Assembly (NCBI RefSeq): GCF_023336905.1
Contig: NZ_JAMBLS010000022.1
Coordinates: 1 to 59,817, forward strand
Origin: Bacteroides sp. ET71
Lineage (GTDB): Bacteria > Bacteroidota > Bacteroidia > Bacteroidales > Bacteroidaceae
Length of the DNA stretch: 59,817 bases
Direction: 5' to 3'
Shown: piece after piece, positions 18,421-26,875 of the stretch
Position numbering within the stretch: the stretch's first letter is position 1
Layout of the letters: each line of letters opens with the position of its first letter
Made by a program: the position numbers and the translations under genes
Notes under the pieces: model-generated
Database searches by the model: none
The model's input: only the letters and a program-made list of their open reading frames with translations
What the model was told of the DNA's origin: nothing

Positions 18421-18424
18421 AGCA

Positions 18425-19411
18425 ATGGAAACGACTGAAAAGAAATACATCGGAATCCTGACGTCCGGGGGCGACGCCTCGGGCATGAACGCGGCCATTC
18501 GCGCCGTGACGCGCAGCGCCATCTACAATGGCTTCGGAGTGAAAGGCATCTACCGGGGCTACGAAGGCCTGATAGCCGGCGAAGTGAGGGAACTGACCAC
18601 GCAAGACGTCAGCGGCATTATCTGTCGCGGCGGAACCATCCTGAAGACAGCACGCTCCGAAGCCTTCACCACCCCCGAGGGCAGGAAGAAGGCTTATGAG
18701 ACGCTCGTGCGCGAGCACATCTCGGCGCTCATCGTCATCGGCGGCGACGGCTCTCTGGCCGGGGCGCGCGCCTTGGCCGAGGAATACGACGTGGTCTGCA
18801 TAGGCTTGCCCGGCACCATCGACAACGACCTCTACGGCACGGACAGCACCATCGGCTACGACACTGCGCTGAACACCATCGTGCAGTGCGTCGACAAGAT
18901 CCGCGATACGGCGACTTCGCACGACCGAATCTTCTTCGTCGAGGTCATGGGACGCGACGCGGGCTTCCTCGCGCAAAACAGCGCCATCGCCTCCGGAGCC
19001 GAGGCGGCCATCATTCCCGAAGACCGCACCGACGCCGACCAATTGGAACAGTTCATCAGCCGGGGATTCCGCAAAACGAAGAACAGCAGCATCGTCATCG
19101 TTTCGGAAAGCCCGAAGGACGGAGGGGCGATGCACTATGCCGAACGGGTACGCAAGGAGTACCCGGGTTACGAAGTGCGCGTCTCTATCTTGGGGCACTT
19201 GCAACGCGGCGGCGCGCCCAGCGCTTACGACCGCATCTTGGCCAGCCGTCTCGGCGTGGGAGCCATCGAGGCCCTGATGGAAGGACAGCGCAACGTCATG
19301 GTCGGCATACACAACGACGAGGTGGTTTACGTCCCCTTCGTGCAAGCCATCAAGGACGACAAACCGTTGGACAAAAGCCTGATTCGCGTGCTCAACGAGC
19401 TTTCTATCTGA
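18425..19411 (+). CDS. pfkA: 6-phosphofructokinase, ATP-type signature
   Basis: This enzyme phosphorylates fructose 6-phosphate to fructose 1,6-bisphosphate, the committed step of glycolysis. The 328-residue product has [16 protein letters not shown] at the N-terminus, GGDGSLAGA in the nucleotide site, [12 protein letters not shown] in the active site with the catalytic Asp, and EVMGRDAG for substrate binding. Gly in both GGDGS and PGTIDND is the pattern of ATP-dependent enzymes; PPi-dependent ones have Asp and Lys at these positions. ATP use is thus inferred. The 3' end overlaps the convergent queH by eight bases. A second, different phosphofructokinase lies at 48868. Confidence 0.95.
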   Translation: METTEKKYIGILTSGGDASGMNAAIRAVTRSAIYNGFGVKGIYRGYEGLIAGEVRELTTQDVSGIICRGGTILKTARSEAFTTPEGRKKAYETLVREHISALIVIGGDGSLAGARALAEEYDVVCIGLPGTIDNDLYGTDSTIGYDTALNTIVQCVDKIRDTATSHDRIFFVEVMGRDAGFLAQNSAIASGAEAAIIPEDRTDADQLEQFISRGFRKTKNSSIVIVSESPKDGGAMHYAERVRKEYPGYEVRVSILGHLQRGGAPSAYDRILASRLGVGAIEALMEGQRNVMVGIHNDEVVYVPFVQAIKDDKPLDKSLIRVLNELSI

Positions 19412-19994
19412 CCGCCGGGTCCTGCTCCAACCTGCGCATGCTGAACTCGCAGCCGCAATACTGCTGGTTGTAGAATCGGTATTCGCGGAGCAACTGGTTT
19501 CGCCGTTCCTGCAGCCCGCCCTTGCGCCAGTTCTGTTCCCAAAAGAGGGTGCCGGGGTGGCGCGCGGCGGCGGCCCGTCCTGCTTCGTTGATTTGGTCGA
19601 GGCTCTTCCAGCGCGAAGAGGCAAGGGTGGTGGTGAACAGGCGGAAGCCGTGCTCGGCGGCATAGGCGGCCGTGGCCTCCAGACGCAGCGTGAAGCAGCG
19701 CAGGCAGCGGCGGCCGCGTTCGGGCTCGTCCTCCAGACCCTGCATGGCGGACAGCCACCGGGCGTGGTCGTAGTCGGCGTCCACAAAGTCCAGGCCCTGG
19801 CCGGTGACGAAGCGGATGGCCTCCTGTTTGCGCGTTTCGTATTCCTCGCGCGGATAGATGTTGGGGTTGCAGTAAAAGACGGTGGGGCGTATGCCGTTGG
19901 CCAGCATACACTCTACTATGGCGGAAGAACAGGGGGCACAGCACGAATGCAACAGCACGTGCCTGTCCCCGTTGGGTGTTTGTAGGGACAACAT
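19404..19994 (-). CDS. queH: Epoxyqueuosine reductase QueH
   Basis: QueH reduces epoxyqueuosine to queuosine in tRNA anticodons and is a non-homologous replacement of QueG. The 196-residue protein shows the family cysteines: HSCCAPC (Cys18, Cys19, Cys22), CLRC (Cys97, Cys100) and YCGC near the end (Cys180, Cys182). These fit an iron-sulfur/metal site with a redox pair. [15 protein letters not shown] is a further family signature. I start at the ATG at 19994; an in-frame TTG at 20036 is less likely. A TATCTTTG box is at 20021-20028 on the minus strand. The 3' end overlaps pfkA by eight bases. Confidence 0.92.
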   Translation of the reverse strand: MLSLQTPNGDRHVLLHSCCAPCSSAIVECMLANGIRPTVFYCNPNIYPREEYETRKQEAIRFVTGQGLDFVDADYDHARWLSAMQGLEDEPERGRRCLRCFTLRLEATAAYAAEHGFRLFTTTLASSRWKSLDQINEAGRAAAARHPGTLFWEQNWRKGGLQERRNQLLREYRFYNQQYCGCEFSMRRLEQDPAVR

Positions 19995-20020
19995 GAGCGT
20001 CGGATGCTTGATAAACCCTG

Positions 20021-20028
20021 CAAAGATA
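20021..20028 (-). promoter_or_regulatory. -7 box (TATCTTTG) for queH
   Basis: A perfect TAnnTTTG match on the minus strand 27 bases upstream of the chosen queH start, which also supports that start. Confidence 0.5.
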
Positions 20029-20077
20029 CGCAACAATCCGCTTCCCTGTTCGCCGGGGCGGGCGGTTTTGTGCGATT

Positions 20078-20112
20078 TTTGTAGTTTTTCTCCGCAATCT
20101 TCCTTACCTTTG
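20078..20112 (+). promoter_or_regulatory. Promoter for the GH3 glycosidase
   Basis: TTTG at 20078-20081 and TACCTTTG at 20105-20112, 23 bases apart (slightly longer than ideal), about 70 bases upstream of the glycosidase start. Divergent from the queH promoter. Confidence 0.5.
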
Positions 20113-20183
20113 GGGGAATGAAACGGGAAGACGGTTTTCTGCTTCCCCTGCCTGATTGTTCATGAATCATCCAACTATATCGT

Positions 20184-22406
20184 ATGAAGAAAATTCTGTT
20201 TACGCTGGCTATGGCTGCGGCTCTCCCTCTCTCGGCCCAGCAGAAGCCCGTCTACTTGGACGACAGCAAGCCTATCGAGGAGAGAGTGGAAGATGCGCTG
20301 GGACGCATGACGTTAAGGGAAAAGATCGACGTGATTCACGCGCAGTCCAAGTTCAGCAGTGCGGGCGTCCGCCGCTTGGGCATTCCGGAGTTGTGGACAG
20401 ACGACGGCCCCCACGGCGTTCGTCCGGAAGTGCTGTGGGACGAGTGGGATCAAGCCGGCTGGACCAATGACTCTTGCGTGGCCTTTCCCGCACTGACGTG
20501 TTTGTCCGCCACCTGGAACCCCGACATGGCCTTGCTCTACGGCCGGAGCATCGGCGAAGAGGCGCGCTACCGCGAAAAGGACGTGCTCCTGGGCCCCGGG
20601 GTGAACATCTACCGCACGCCCCTGAACGGGCGCAACTTCGAATACTTTGGAGAAGATCCTTATCTGACTTCCAGGATGGTGGTGCCTTATGTGCAGGGCG
20701 TGCAGAGCAACGGCGTGGCCGTCTGCGTCAAGCACTATGCGCTGAATAACCACGAAGTGAACCGCCACAACACCAACGTCATCGTGGACGACCGCGTGCT
20801 CTACGAGATTTACCTGCCCGCCTTCAAGGCCGCCGTGCAAGAGGGAAAGGCTTGGAGCATCATGAGCGCCTACAATCTTTACGAGGGCAAACACTGCGGA
20901 CAGAATCCCCGCCTGCTGGATGAAATCCTGAAAGGCGAGTGGAGCTTCGACGGCGCGGTCATTTCCGACTGGGGCGGCATACACGATACCGGTCAGGCCA
21001 TCGCCCACGGCGTCGACCTGGAGTTCGGAAGCTGGACGGACGGACTGAGCAACGGCGCCGCGAATGCTTACGATAACTACTATTTGGCTCTGCCGTACCT
21101 GAAGCTCATCCAAGAGGGCCGGGTGACGACGCGGGAGCTGGACGACAAAGTGCGCCGTGTGTTGCGCCTCATGTTCCGGACCAGCATGAACACGCGCAAG
21201 CCCTTCGGCTCGATGTGCTCGCCGGAACACTACGCTGCCGCCCGGCAGATTGGCGAGGAGGGCATCGTGCTGCTGAAGAACGAAGGAGACGTCCTCCCCA
21301 TTAACCTCGAAGCCGTGAAAAAGATTGCTGTCGTCGGCGAGAACGCCGTGAAGATGATGACCGTCGGAGGCGGAAGCTCGTCGCTGAAAGTGCAGCGCGA
21401 GATTTCCCCGCTCGAAGGCATCCGCCGGCGCGTGTCCGGACGGGCCGAGGTGGTGTATGCACGCGGCTATGTGGGCGATGCCAGCGGAGAGTACAACGGC
21501 GTGGTGACGGGGCAGGACTTGCGCGACGACCGCACGCCCGAAGAACTCATTGCCGAGGCCGTGGAGGCGGCGCGCGACGCCGACTGCGTCTTGTTCATCG
21601 GCGGGCTGAACAAGAGCGCGGGCCAGGATTGCGAGGACTCCGACCGCGCCGGGCTGGAACTGCCCTACGGGCAAGACCGCGTGATAGAGGCGCTGGCCCA
21701 GGCCAACAAGAATCTGATTGTAGTTAATATCTCGGGCAACGCTGTCGCCATGCCGTGGCTGGACCGGGTACCCGCCGTCGTCCAGGATTGGTACCTCGGG
21801 TCGGAAGCAGGCACGTCGCTGGCCGCCGTGTTGGTGGGCGACGTCAATCCCAGCGGACGATTGCCGTTCACCTTCCCCGCAAGGCTGGAGGATGTTCCCG
21901 CGCACCAACTGGGCGAATATACCGGCACGCGCACGCAGGACACGGTGAACGTCCGGTATAACGAAGGCATCTTCGTGGGCTACCGCTGGGCGGACAAGCA
22001 GAAGAAGACGAAGCCGCTCTTCCCCTTCGGTTATGGATTGAGCTACACCACCTTCGAATACGGCAAGCCCACGGTGGATAACGCGGTGATGACTGCCGAC
22101 GGCTCGGTGACTGTCCGCGTCCGCGTGAAGAACACCGGCTCGCGCGAGGGCCAGGAGGTCGTCCAACTCTACGTCAGCGACGTGAAGGCTTCGCTGCCCC
22201 GTCCGGTGAAGGAATTGAAGGGCTTCCAAAAAGTCCGCTTGGCTCCGGGAGAGGAGAAAGAAGTCGTCTTCACCCTGCGCAAGGATGCCTTGAGTTTCTT
22301 CGACGCCGACCAACACCGGTGGGTGGCCGAGCCGGGCAAGTTCGAGGCCATCGTGGCCGCTTCGGCTGCCGATATCAAGGGAAAGGTAGCTTTCGAACTG
22401 GAATAA
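20184..22406 (+). CDS. Glycoside hydrolase family 3 (beta-glucosidase-like)
   Basis: An exported exo-acting glycosidase of 740 residues. A signal peptide (KKILFTLAMAAALPLSAQ) sends it to the periplasm. The GH3 N-terminal barrel contains DDGPHGVR, KHYALNNHEVNRH and the nucleophile Asp262 in VISDWGG. The second alpha/beta domain contains EGIVLLKNEGDVLPI and the loop GGLNKSAGQDCEDSDR, expected to carry the acid/base. A fibronectin type III-like domain closes the protein (GQEVVQLYVSDVKASLPRPV). Likely substrates are beta-glucosides or related oligosaccharides; the exact linkage is not readable. It has its own promoter and terminator and no SusCD neighbours, so it stands alone and not in a polysaccharide utilisation locus. 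Confidence 0.93.
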   Translation: MKKILFTLAMAAALPLSAQQKPVYLDDSKPIEERVEDALGRMTLREKIDVIHAQSKFSSAGVRRLGIPELWTDDGPHGVRPEVLWDEWDQAGWTNDSCVAFPALTCLSATWNPDMALLYGRSIGEEARYREKDVLLGPGVNIYRTPLNGRNFEYFGEDPYLTSRMVVPYVQGVQSNGVAVCVKHYALNNHEVNRHNTNVIVDDRVLYEIYLPAFKAAVQEGKAWSIMSAYNLYEGKHCGQNPRLLDEILKGEWSFDGAVISDWGGIHDTGQAIAHGVDLEFGSWTDGLSNGAANAYDNYYLALPYLKLIQEGRVTTRELDDKVRRVLRLMFRTSMNTRKPFGSMCSPEHYAAARQIGEEGIVLLKNEGDVLPINLEAVKKIAVVGENAVKMMTVGGGSSSLKVQREISPLEGIRRRVSGRAEVVYARGYVGDASGEYNGVVTGQDLRDDRTPEELIAEAVEAARDADCVLFIGGLNKSAGQDCEDSDRAGLELPYGQDRVIEALAQANKNLIVVNISGNAVAMPWLDRVPAVVQDWYLGSEAGTSLAAVLVGDVNPSGRLPFTFPARLEDVPAHQLGEYTGTRTQDTVNVRYNEGIFVGYRWADKQKKTKPLFPFGYGLSYTTFEYGKPTVDNAVMTADGSVTVRVRVKNTGSREGQEVVQLYVSDVKASLPRPVKELKGFQKVRLAPGEEKEVVFTLRKDALSFFDADQHRWVAEPGKFEAIVAASAADIKGKVAFELE

Positions 22407-22436
22407 GGTATTGACAGATAGAACGATGCGTTCGGA

Positions 22437-22466
22437 AAAGCGCGGCTCTGCGGCCGCGCTTTTTTT
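22437..22466 (+). terminator. Rho-independent terminator of the GH3 gene
   Basis: AAAGCGCGGC (22437-22446) pairs with GCCGCGCTTT (from 22453) and runs into TTTTTTT. It is 31 bases after the glycosidase stop. Confidence 0.85.
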
Positions 22467-22476
22467 GTGCTTCGAC

Positions 22477-22592
22477 GGGGCGTTGCTTCTTGTTCGGAAT
22501 GGGCGCGGCTCTTGTTCGGAATGGGCGCGGCTCTTGTTCGGAACGGGTACGGCTCTTGTCCGGACGGGGCACGGCTATGGTTCGGCGGGGGC
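22477..22592. repeat. 22-bp tandem repeat array, copy 2
   Basis: Five or so head-to-tail units of about 22 bases, best units GGGCGCGGCTCTTGTTCGGA plus AT or AC, running from the GH3 terminator into the 3' end of wbqC. There are no unique spacers, so it is a minisatellite and not a CRISPR. The last units overlap the final codons of WbqC, giving it a Pro/Ala-rich tail. Confidence 0.8.
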
Positions 22593-23243
22593 GGAAGCGG
22601 GGGCGGGGAGAGGGTCGTGGCTGTCGCGCAGCACCAACAGGCTTTCCGGGCCCATGTTGAACAGCAAGTCCACGATGCTCAGGTTGGGCAGGAAGCCCAG
22701 CCGCGACTGGAACACCTGGTAGTAGGGGAGGGGATGAAACAGCGGGTCTTCCGTGCGGAAGTCTTTCTTCGGATGAATGCGTTCGCGGAAGTCGTCGGCC
22801 CGGGCGGGCGCGGCCTCGTAGGCGGAGGTGCGTTCCATGCGGGGAGAAAGGTCGATGAGCGAGCACACCAAGCGGCAGAGGGCCTCGTTGAAGTCGATGA
22901 GGAACTCGTACTTGTGCTCGTAGAACGGGCGAAACTCGTCTTTGTAGTATTCGAAGAACGGCGTGTGGTTGTAGGCCGATTCGAGGGCGTTCCAATGCAG
23001 GTGACGCCAGTTGCCGTGGTCGGAGATGCGGATGTCCCTCGTGGAACATTTCGGCGTGTCGGGCTTCACGGTGGGTACAGTCAGTGCCAGCGGGCCGTCG
23101 GGCGCGGCAATGGTGCAGCGGTTGCGGTACGTCTGTTTCACGTAGTGCTCGTGCTGCTCCACGCAGGCGCGGTCATAACGGTACAATTTCGCGTAATACT
23201 CCACGGGGGCTAAGTAGGCGGTAGATAGCAATACGGTGTTCAT
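22575..23243 (-). CDS. WbqC family protein
   Basis: A 222-residue WbqC-like protein. The family is found in O-antigen and other loci; its biochemical role is not firmly established. The N-terminus MNTVLLSTAYLAPVEYYAKL and the segments YRNRC, LTVPTVK, HLHWNALESAYNHTPFFEYY are the usual signatures. The C-terminus (DSHDPLPAPASAPAEP) is encoded by the edge of a tandem repeat array and may be variable between strains. The ATG at 23243 is preferred over a longer frame that runs inside lepB2. It is the last gene of the dapB-lepB-lepB operon, 19 bases downstream of lepB2. Confidence 0.85.
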   Translation of the reverse strand: MNTVLLSTAYLAPVEYYAKLYRYDRACVEQHEHYVKQTYRNRCTIAAPDGPLALTVPTVKPDTPKCSTRDIRISDHGNWRHLHWNALESAYNHTPFFEYYKDEFRPFYEHKYEFLIDFNEALCRLVCSLIDLSPRMERTSAYEAAPARADDFRERIHPKKDFRTEDPLFHPLPYYQVFQSRLGFLPNLSIVDLLFNMGPESLLVLRDSHDPLPAPASAPAEP

Positions 23244-23262
23244 GTCAGAGGAGATGGTAGAG

Positions 23263-24189
23263 TTATTGCACGCGCATCCCGATGCGCTCCCAGCGGTAGC
23301 CGCTGAAGAGCGGGGTGCCTTGTTCTTTCGACAACCAGATGCGGGCCGCCCGGCCGATGACGTGGTCTTGCGGCACGAAGCCGAAGAGGCGCGAGTCGGA
23401 CAGGTTGGCGTCGTTGTTGGCTGCGACCCAGTAATAGTCTTGGCTGAAAGAGCACGAGTCTGCCGGTTGGCCGTCCACGTAGAGGGTGTCACCCTTGATG
23501 TAGGCGTCGCGCCCCTCGTGCAGCAGCAGGGTGTTGCACAGCAGCGTGCGGTTCCAGGGGCGGACGCGCACGCCGTGTCCGCGTCCGGGGATGACGAGCG
23601 GGTAGAGCTTCGTGTCCGTGCCGGTCTGCGGCGTCAGTTGCAGGTCGGTGTCGGTGGCCTGTTCCAGCAGGTAGCGTTCGTAGCGGCTGAAGCCCCGGAT
23701 GTGGCGTGCCGAATCGCTGCCCAGCAGGGGCGAACGGATGTCGAGCACAGCCAGTAGCGAGTCTATCTGGCCTTCCAACTCCAGCGGATAGGCGAAGAGG
23801 AACTTCTGGTCGGGGGCAAGCCTTTCGGACGATACGGCATTGAACAGCGAGTCGACCAGCAGCGTGTCGCCCGGCGTGCCGATGCACCGCCCGATGAAGG
23901 CTTCGCGGCGGCTGATGAGCGGTTGGCGGAGATTGCCCGGGTTGTTGAAGACGATGATGTCTTCCCGTTCGACAGGGCGGGAGGCCCAGCGTTGATAGCC
24001 CCACCACTGCATGAAGGGCAGGCGCAGCCCGTAGCTCCATTTGTTCACCACGATGCGCTCGCCCTGGTAGAGCGAGTTCTCCATGCCGGTCGAGGGGATG
24101 AGGTAGGAAGTGACCACGCACGTGCGCAGCAGTGCTCCGACAAGCACCGCCGCGGCCAGGGCTATCAGTGTCTTCCGTACCCGTTTCAT
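23263..24189 (-). CDS. Signal peptidase I paralogue lacking the catalytic Ser/Lys
   Basis: An S26-type protein of 308 residues with one N-terminal membrane anchor (about residues 8-29). The fold signatures are present: YLIPSTGMENSLYQGERIVVNKWSYG, EDIIVFNNPG, GRCIGTPGDT and LSDSRLFGFVPQDHVIG. The active-site positions are altered. In the nucleophile motif P-S-x-S-M the second Ser is Gly35 (PSTGM), the general-base Lys of the (K)R-x-x-G-x-PGD motif is Gly100 (FIGRC), and the box GDNRxNSxDSR reads NNDANLSDSR. It is probably inactive as a peptidase and may instead assist the active partner encoded two bases upstream. The ATG at 24189 follows the lepB stop directly. Confidence 0.85.
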   Translation of the reverse strand: MKRVRKTLIALAAAVLVGALLRTCVVTSYLIPSTGMENSLYQGERIVVNKWSYGLRLPFMQWWGYQRWASRPVEREDIIVFNNPGNLRQPLISRREAFIGRCIGTPGDTLLVDSLFNAVSSERLAPDQKFLFAYPLELEGQIDSLLAVLDIRSPLLGSDSARHIRGFSRYERYLLEQATDTDLQLTPQTGTDTKLYPLVIPGRGHGVRVRPWNRTLLCNTLLLHEGRDAYIKGDTLYVDGQPADSCSFSQDYYWVAANNDANLSDSRLFGFVPQDHVIGRAARIWLSKEQGTPLFSGYRWERIGMRVQ

Positions 24190-24191
24190 GC

Positions 24192-25718
24192 TTAGTTGTT
24201 GTCTACCCACTTAAACAGGCGGTCCCAGCGTATCTTTCCGTCGAACCAGTCGCGGTCTTTGTCCAGCGAGAGCCATACCACCAGCGGCTTGCCCACCACG
24301 TGGTCTTCGGGCACGAAGCCCCAGTAGCGCGAGTCGAGCGAGTTGTGGCGGTTGTCGCCCATCATCCAGTAGTAGTCCATCTGGAACGTATAGGTGTCCG
24401 TTTTCTGGCCGTTGATGTAGATGCCGTCGGCGCGTTGCTCCAGCGTGTTGCCTTCGTAGGCTTCGATGCAGCGGCGGTAGATGGGCAGGTTGTCTTCGGT
24501 CAGGCGGATGGAGGCGCCTTTGGCGGGAATCCACACGGGGCCGTAGTCGTCGCGCGTCCACCGGGTGTAGAGGTTCAGCGGATAGACGTCGCCCCCGTAG
24601 GCGGCCGGTTCGCGCACGATGCGGGCAACGAGGCGTTTGTTGCCTGCCAGCGTGTCATACATCTTCTGCGTCAGAGGCAGGTGGTAGACCGGTGCGGGTC
24701 GTCCCTGCGTGTCGGTGGCGTCGAGGCCCATCGAGACCAGTACGGCCAGGCTTTCCGCGTCGTTGGCCGGGAAGAGCCATTGGTCGTCCTTGCTGATGCC
24801 CAGTTCGCGGAAGATGGTCTCGGGGATGAGCGGCCCGGTGGTCTGCACGAAGTAGTTGAATTGCAGGTTCTCCGGATTGGGGACGGCGTTGCCGTTCAGG
24901 TACAGTTGCCCGTCGATGATTTGCAGCGTGTCGCCCGGCAGGCCCGTGCAGCGCTTCACGTAGTTCTCCCGTCGGTCGACAGGGCGCACTACGATGTCGC
25001 CATACATCTGCGGGTTGTCCAGCACGTACTTGCGCCCGCCTTCGTAGTAGAGGTCATAGATGGCGCGTTGCTGCGTGCGCGTCAGGCTGTCCATCTGCAC
25101 GGGGTTGGGGTAGAGGCGCCGGCCTTCGCGGTAACAGAGCGAGTAGAAGTCCTCCATCTGGTGGTTCAGCGCCACGGTATCGCCGGCAGGGAAGTTGAAC
25201 ACTACGATGTCGTTCAGCTTCACCCGTCCGAAGCCCGGTACGCGCTTGTAGTCCCAGTGCGGCCAGTCCAGGTAGGACTTGCAGTTGAGCAGCGGGAGCG
25301 TGTGTTGCGTCAGGGGCATGGACAGCGGTGTCTGGGGCACGCGCGGGCCGTAGCTCAGCTTGCTGACGTAGAGGAAGTCGCCCACCAGCAGTGACTTTTC
25401 GAGCGAGGACGACGGTATCTGGTAGTTCTGGAACCAGTATAGGTTGACGAAGTAGACGGCCACCAGGGCGAAGACGATGGCGTCTACCCAGCTCATGACG
25501 CTGCGCACGGCTGCGTTCTTCGACCGTTTCCAGAATCCCCAGGGGATGAACTTCGTGATGTAGGCGTCGAAGATGAAGGGCAGGACGATGAGTCCCCACC
25601 AGCTACGAATCCAGATGAGGAAGAGGAGGTAGAGCAGGGTGACGACGGTGAACTTTATCCACGCGCTCTTGCGGCGTGTCTTGGGGCGGTCGAGTTTAGG
25701 ATTGTTGGTGAATTCCAT
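24192..25718 (-). CDS. lepB: Signal peptidase I
   Basis: Signal peptidase I cleaves signal peptides from exported proteins at the outer face of the inner membrane. At 508 residues it is longer than the usual 250-350. Membrane segments lie at about 21-58 and 78-97. The nucleophile is Ser105 in QIPSSSLEKSL (Leu replaces the usual following Met) and the general base is Lys255 in NYVKRCTGLPGDTL. The conserved MGDNRHNSLDSRYWGFVPEDHVVG is intact. The extra length comes from a long insert between the two catalytic residues (about 125-240) and another before the last box. It is the active partner of the paralogue immediately downstream. Confidence 0.95.
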   Translation of the reverse strand: MEFTNNPKLDRPKTRRKSAWIKFTVVTLLYLLFLIWIRSWWGLIVLPFIFDAYITKFIPWGFWKRSKNAAVRSVMSWVDAIVFALVAVYFVNLYWFQNYQIPSSSLEKSLLVGDFLYVSKLSYGPRVPQTPLSMPLTQHTLPLLNCKSYLDWPHWDYKRVPGFGRVKLNDIVVFNFPAGDTVALNHQMEDFYSLCYREGRRLYPNPVQMDSLTRTQQRAIYDLYYEGGRKYVLDNPQMYGDIVVRPVDRRENYVKRCTGLPGDTLQIIDGQLYLNGNAVPNPENLQFNYFVQTTGPLIPETIFRELGISKDDQWLFPANDAESLAVLVSMGLDATDTQGRPAPVYHLPLTQKMYDTLAGNKRLVARIVREPAAYGGDVYPLNLYTRWTRDDYGPVWIPAKGASIRLTEDNLPIYRRCIEAYEGNTLEQRADGIYINGQKTDTYTFQMDYYWMMGDNRHNSLDSRYWGFVPEDHVVGKPLVVWLSLDKDRDWFDGKIRWDRLFKWVDNN

Positions 25719-25737
25719 GCGTTTTTCTTATGTGTCG

Positions 25738-26502
25738 TTATTCTTTCAGAAAGGGGAAGAGGTCTTCCATGGTCAACATACCCGTGTGCTGCGCGGTGTA
25801 TTCGGCGGCCAGCACGGCTCCCAGGGCAAAGCCGCTGCGGTTTTTGGCATCGTGGGTGATGGTGATGCTGTCGGCGGCCGAGTCGTAGCGGATGCTGTGT
25901 ATGCCCGGCACTTCGTCGCGGCGTACGGAGCTGACGGGCAGCTCGTCGGGGGCGCACTGCGTGGTGCCGCTCAGCGTGCCGTCGGGCGCCGTCAGGGTGC
26001 CTTTCACCCAGCGCGTCTTGCGGTCGAGGTTCTGCACGATGCTTTCGGCCAGGGTGATGGCGGTGCCGCTCGGTGCGTCCAGCTTGTGGATGTGGTGCGT
26101 CTCTTCCATCGCCACGTCGTATTCGGGGAATTGGTTCATGATGCGTGCCAGGTACTTGTTGACGGCCGAAAAGATGGCCACGCCCAGGCTGAAGTTGGAC
26201 GACCAGAACAGTGTCTTCCCTTCGTCCGTGCAGAGGCGGCGCACCTCGTCGCCGTGTTCGTCGAGCCATCCTGTACTGCCCGACACTACCTTGACTCCGG
26301 CGCGGAAGGCCCGGAGGTAGTTGCCGTAAGCGGCGCGGGGGTTGGTGAACTCTATGGCGACGTCGGCGCTGCGAAAGGCGTCCGACTCAAAGTCTTGCTG
26401 GTTGTCCAGGTCGATGATGCTGACGATTTCGTGTCCACGGCTGCGGGCGATGCGTTCTATCTCTTTGCCCATCTTGCCGTAGCCTATCAATGCTATTTTC
26501 AT
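25738..26502 (-). CDS. dapB: 4-hydroxy-tetrahydrodipicolinate reductase
   Basis: DapB reduces 4-hydroxy-tetrahydrodipicolinate with NAD(P)H in the diaminopimelate/lysine pathway. The 254-residue protein begins with the nucleotide-binding loop KIALIGYGKMGKEIERIA. It then shows EFTNPRAAYGNYLRAFRAGVKVVSGSTGW, the catalytic EETHHIHKLDAPSGTA with the His pair and Lys, and the end TGMLTMEDLFPFL. The ATG at 26502 gives the proper start; a longer upstream frame is untranslated leader. It is the first gene of the dapB-lepB-lepB-wbqC operon, 19 bases from lepB. A promoter is proposed at 26547-26580. Confidence 0.96.
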   Translation of the reverse strand: MKIALIGYGKMGKEIERIARSRGHEIVSIIDLDNQQDFESDAFRSADVAIEFTNPRAAYGNYLRAFRAGVKVVSGSTGWLDEHGDEVRRLCTDEGKTLFWSSNFSLGVAIFSAVNKYLARIMNQFPEYDVAMEETHHIHKLDAPSGTAITLAESIVQNLDRKTRWVKGTLTAPDGTLSGTTQCAPDELPVSSVRRDEVPGIHSIRYDSAADSITITHDAKNRSGFALGAVLAAEYTAQHTGMLTMEDLFPFLKE

Positions 26503-26546
26503 TGTCTGTCGGTTGTTTATAGGTTGTTTAACTATACAGTATGTCG

Positions 26547-26580
26547 CAAAGATAATGCTTTTCTCACCATGCGGGGCAAG
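26547..26580 (-). promoter_or_regulatory. Promoter of the dapB operon
   Basis: On the minus strand, TATCTTTG (26547-26554) lies 45 bases upstream of dapB, with CTTG (one mismatch to TTTG) at 26577-26580, 22 bases further upstream. Confidence 0.5.
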
Positions 26581-26611
26581 TTTTCTCATTTTTTAACCGC
26601 CCGCCGCCTGC

Positions 26612-26712
26612 CTGGAGCGTTCGGGCGGGGGTGCGGCGGGCGGTTGCTCCGTGTCCGGACGGGGCGTGCTCCGTGTCCGGCAGAGGCGCGGCTCTTGTCC
26701 GGCGTGGGCAAA
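26612..26712. repeat. 22-bp tandem repeat array, copy 3
   Basis: About three degenerate 22-base units with the core GCTC-TGTCCGG, for example CGTGCTCCGTGTCCGGCAGA and CGCGGCTCTTGTCCGGCGTG. It sits between the divergent dapB and DUF2851 promoters. Same family as the arrays near 17.5, 22.5 and 37.4 kb. Confidence 0.65.
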
Positions 26713-26820
26713 GATACGTCGTTCTCCGCTCGTCGTACGTTAACGTTAGGTTATCGTTAGGTTAACGTGCCGGCCGTGAGCGATGAGTGAGCCTCCGTCG
26801 ACTAAAATACGGCGTAAAAG

Positions 26821-26851
26821 TTTGCAATCCGCATTATTTCTCTTACCTTTG
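26821..26851 (+). promoter_or_regulatory. Promoter of the DUF2851 gene group
   Basis: TTTG at 26821-26824 and TACCTTTG at 26844-26851, separated by 19 bases, match the Bacteroides consensus closely. The first ATG after it is 26876, which supports that start. Confidence 0.7.
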
Positions 26852-26875
26852 GCAACGATAAACCGATTGGATGCC

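Noticed and set aside
18323-18424. 34-residue N-terminal extension of pfkA
   Set aside because: The perfect Shine-Dalgarno at 18410-18420 and the family start place translation at 18425.
20313-22316. 667-codon minus-strand frame
   Set aside because: Antisense shadow of the GH3 glycosidase; no start signals or known motifs.
22477-22592. CRISPR array
   Set aside because: Units are 22 bp head-to-tail with no unique spacers and no cas genes; it is a minisatellite.
24132-25394. 420-codon plus-strand frame
   Set aside because: Antisense to the lepB pair; Val/His/Arg-rich composition and no family resemblance.
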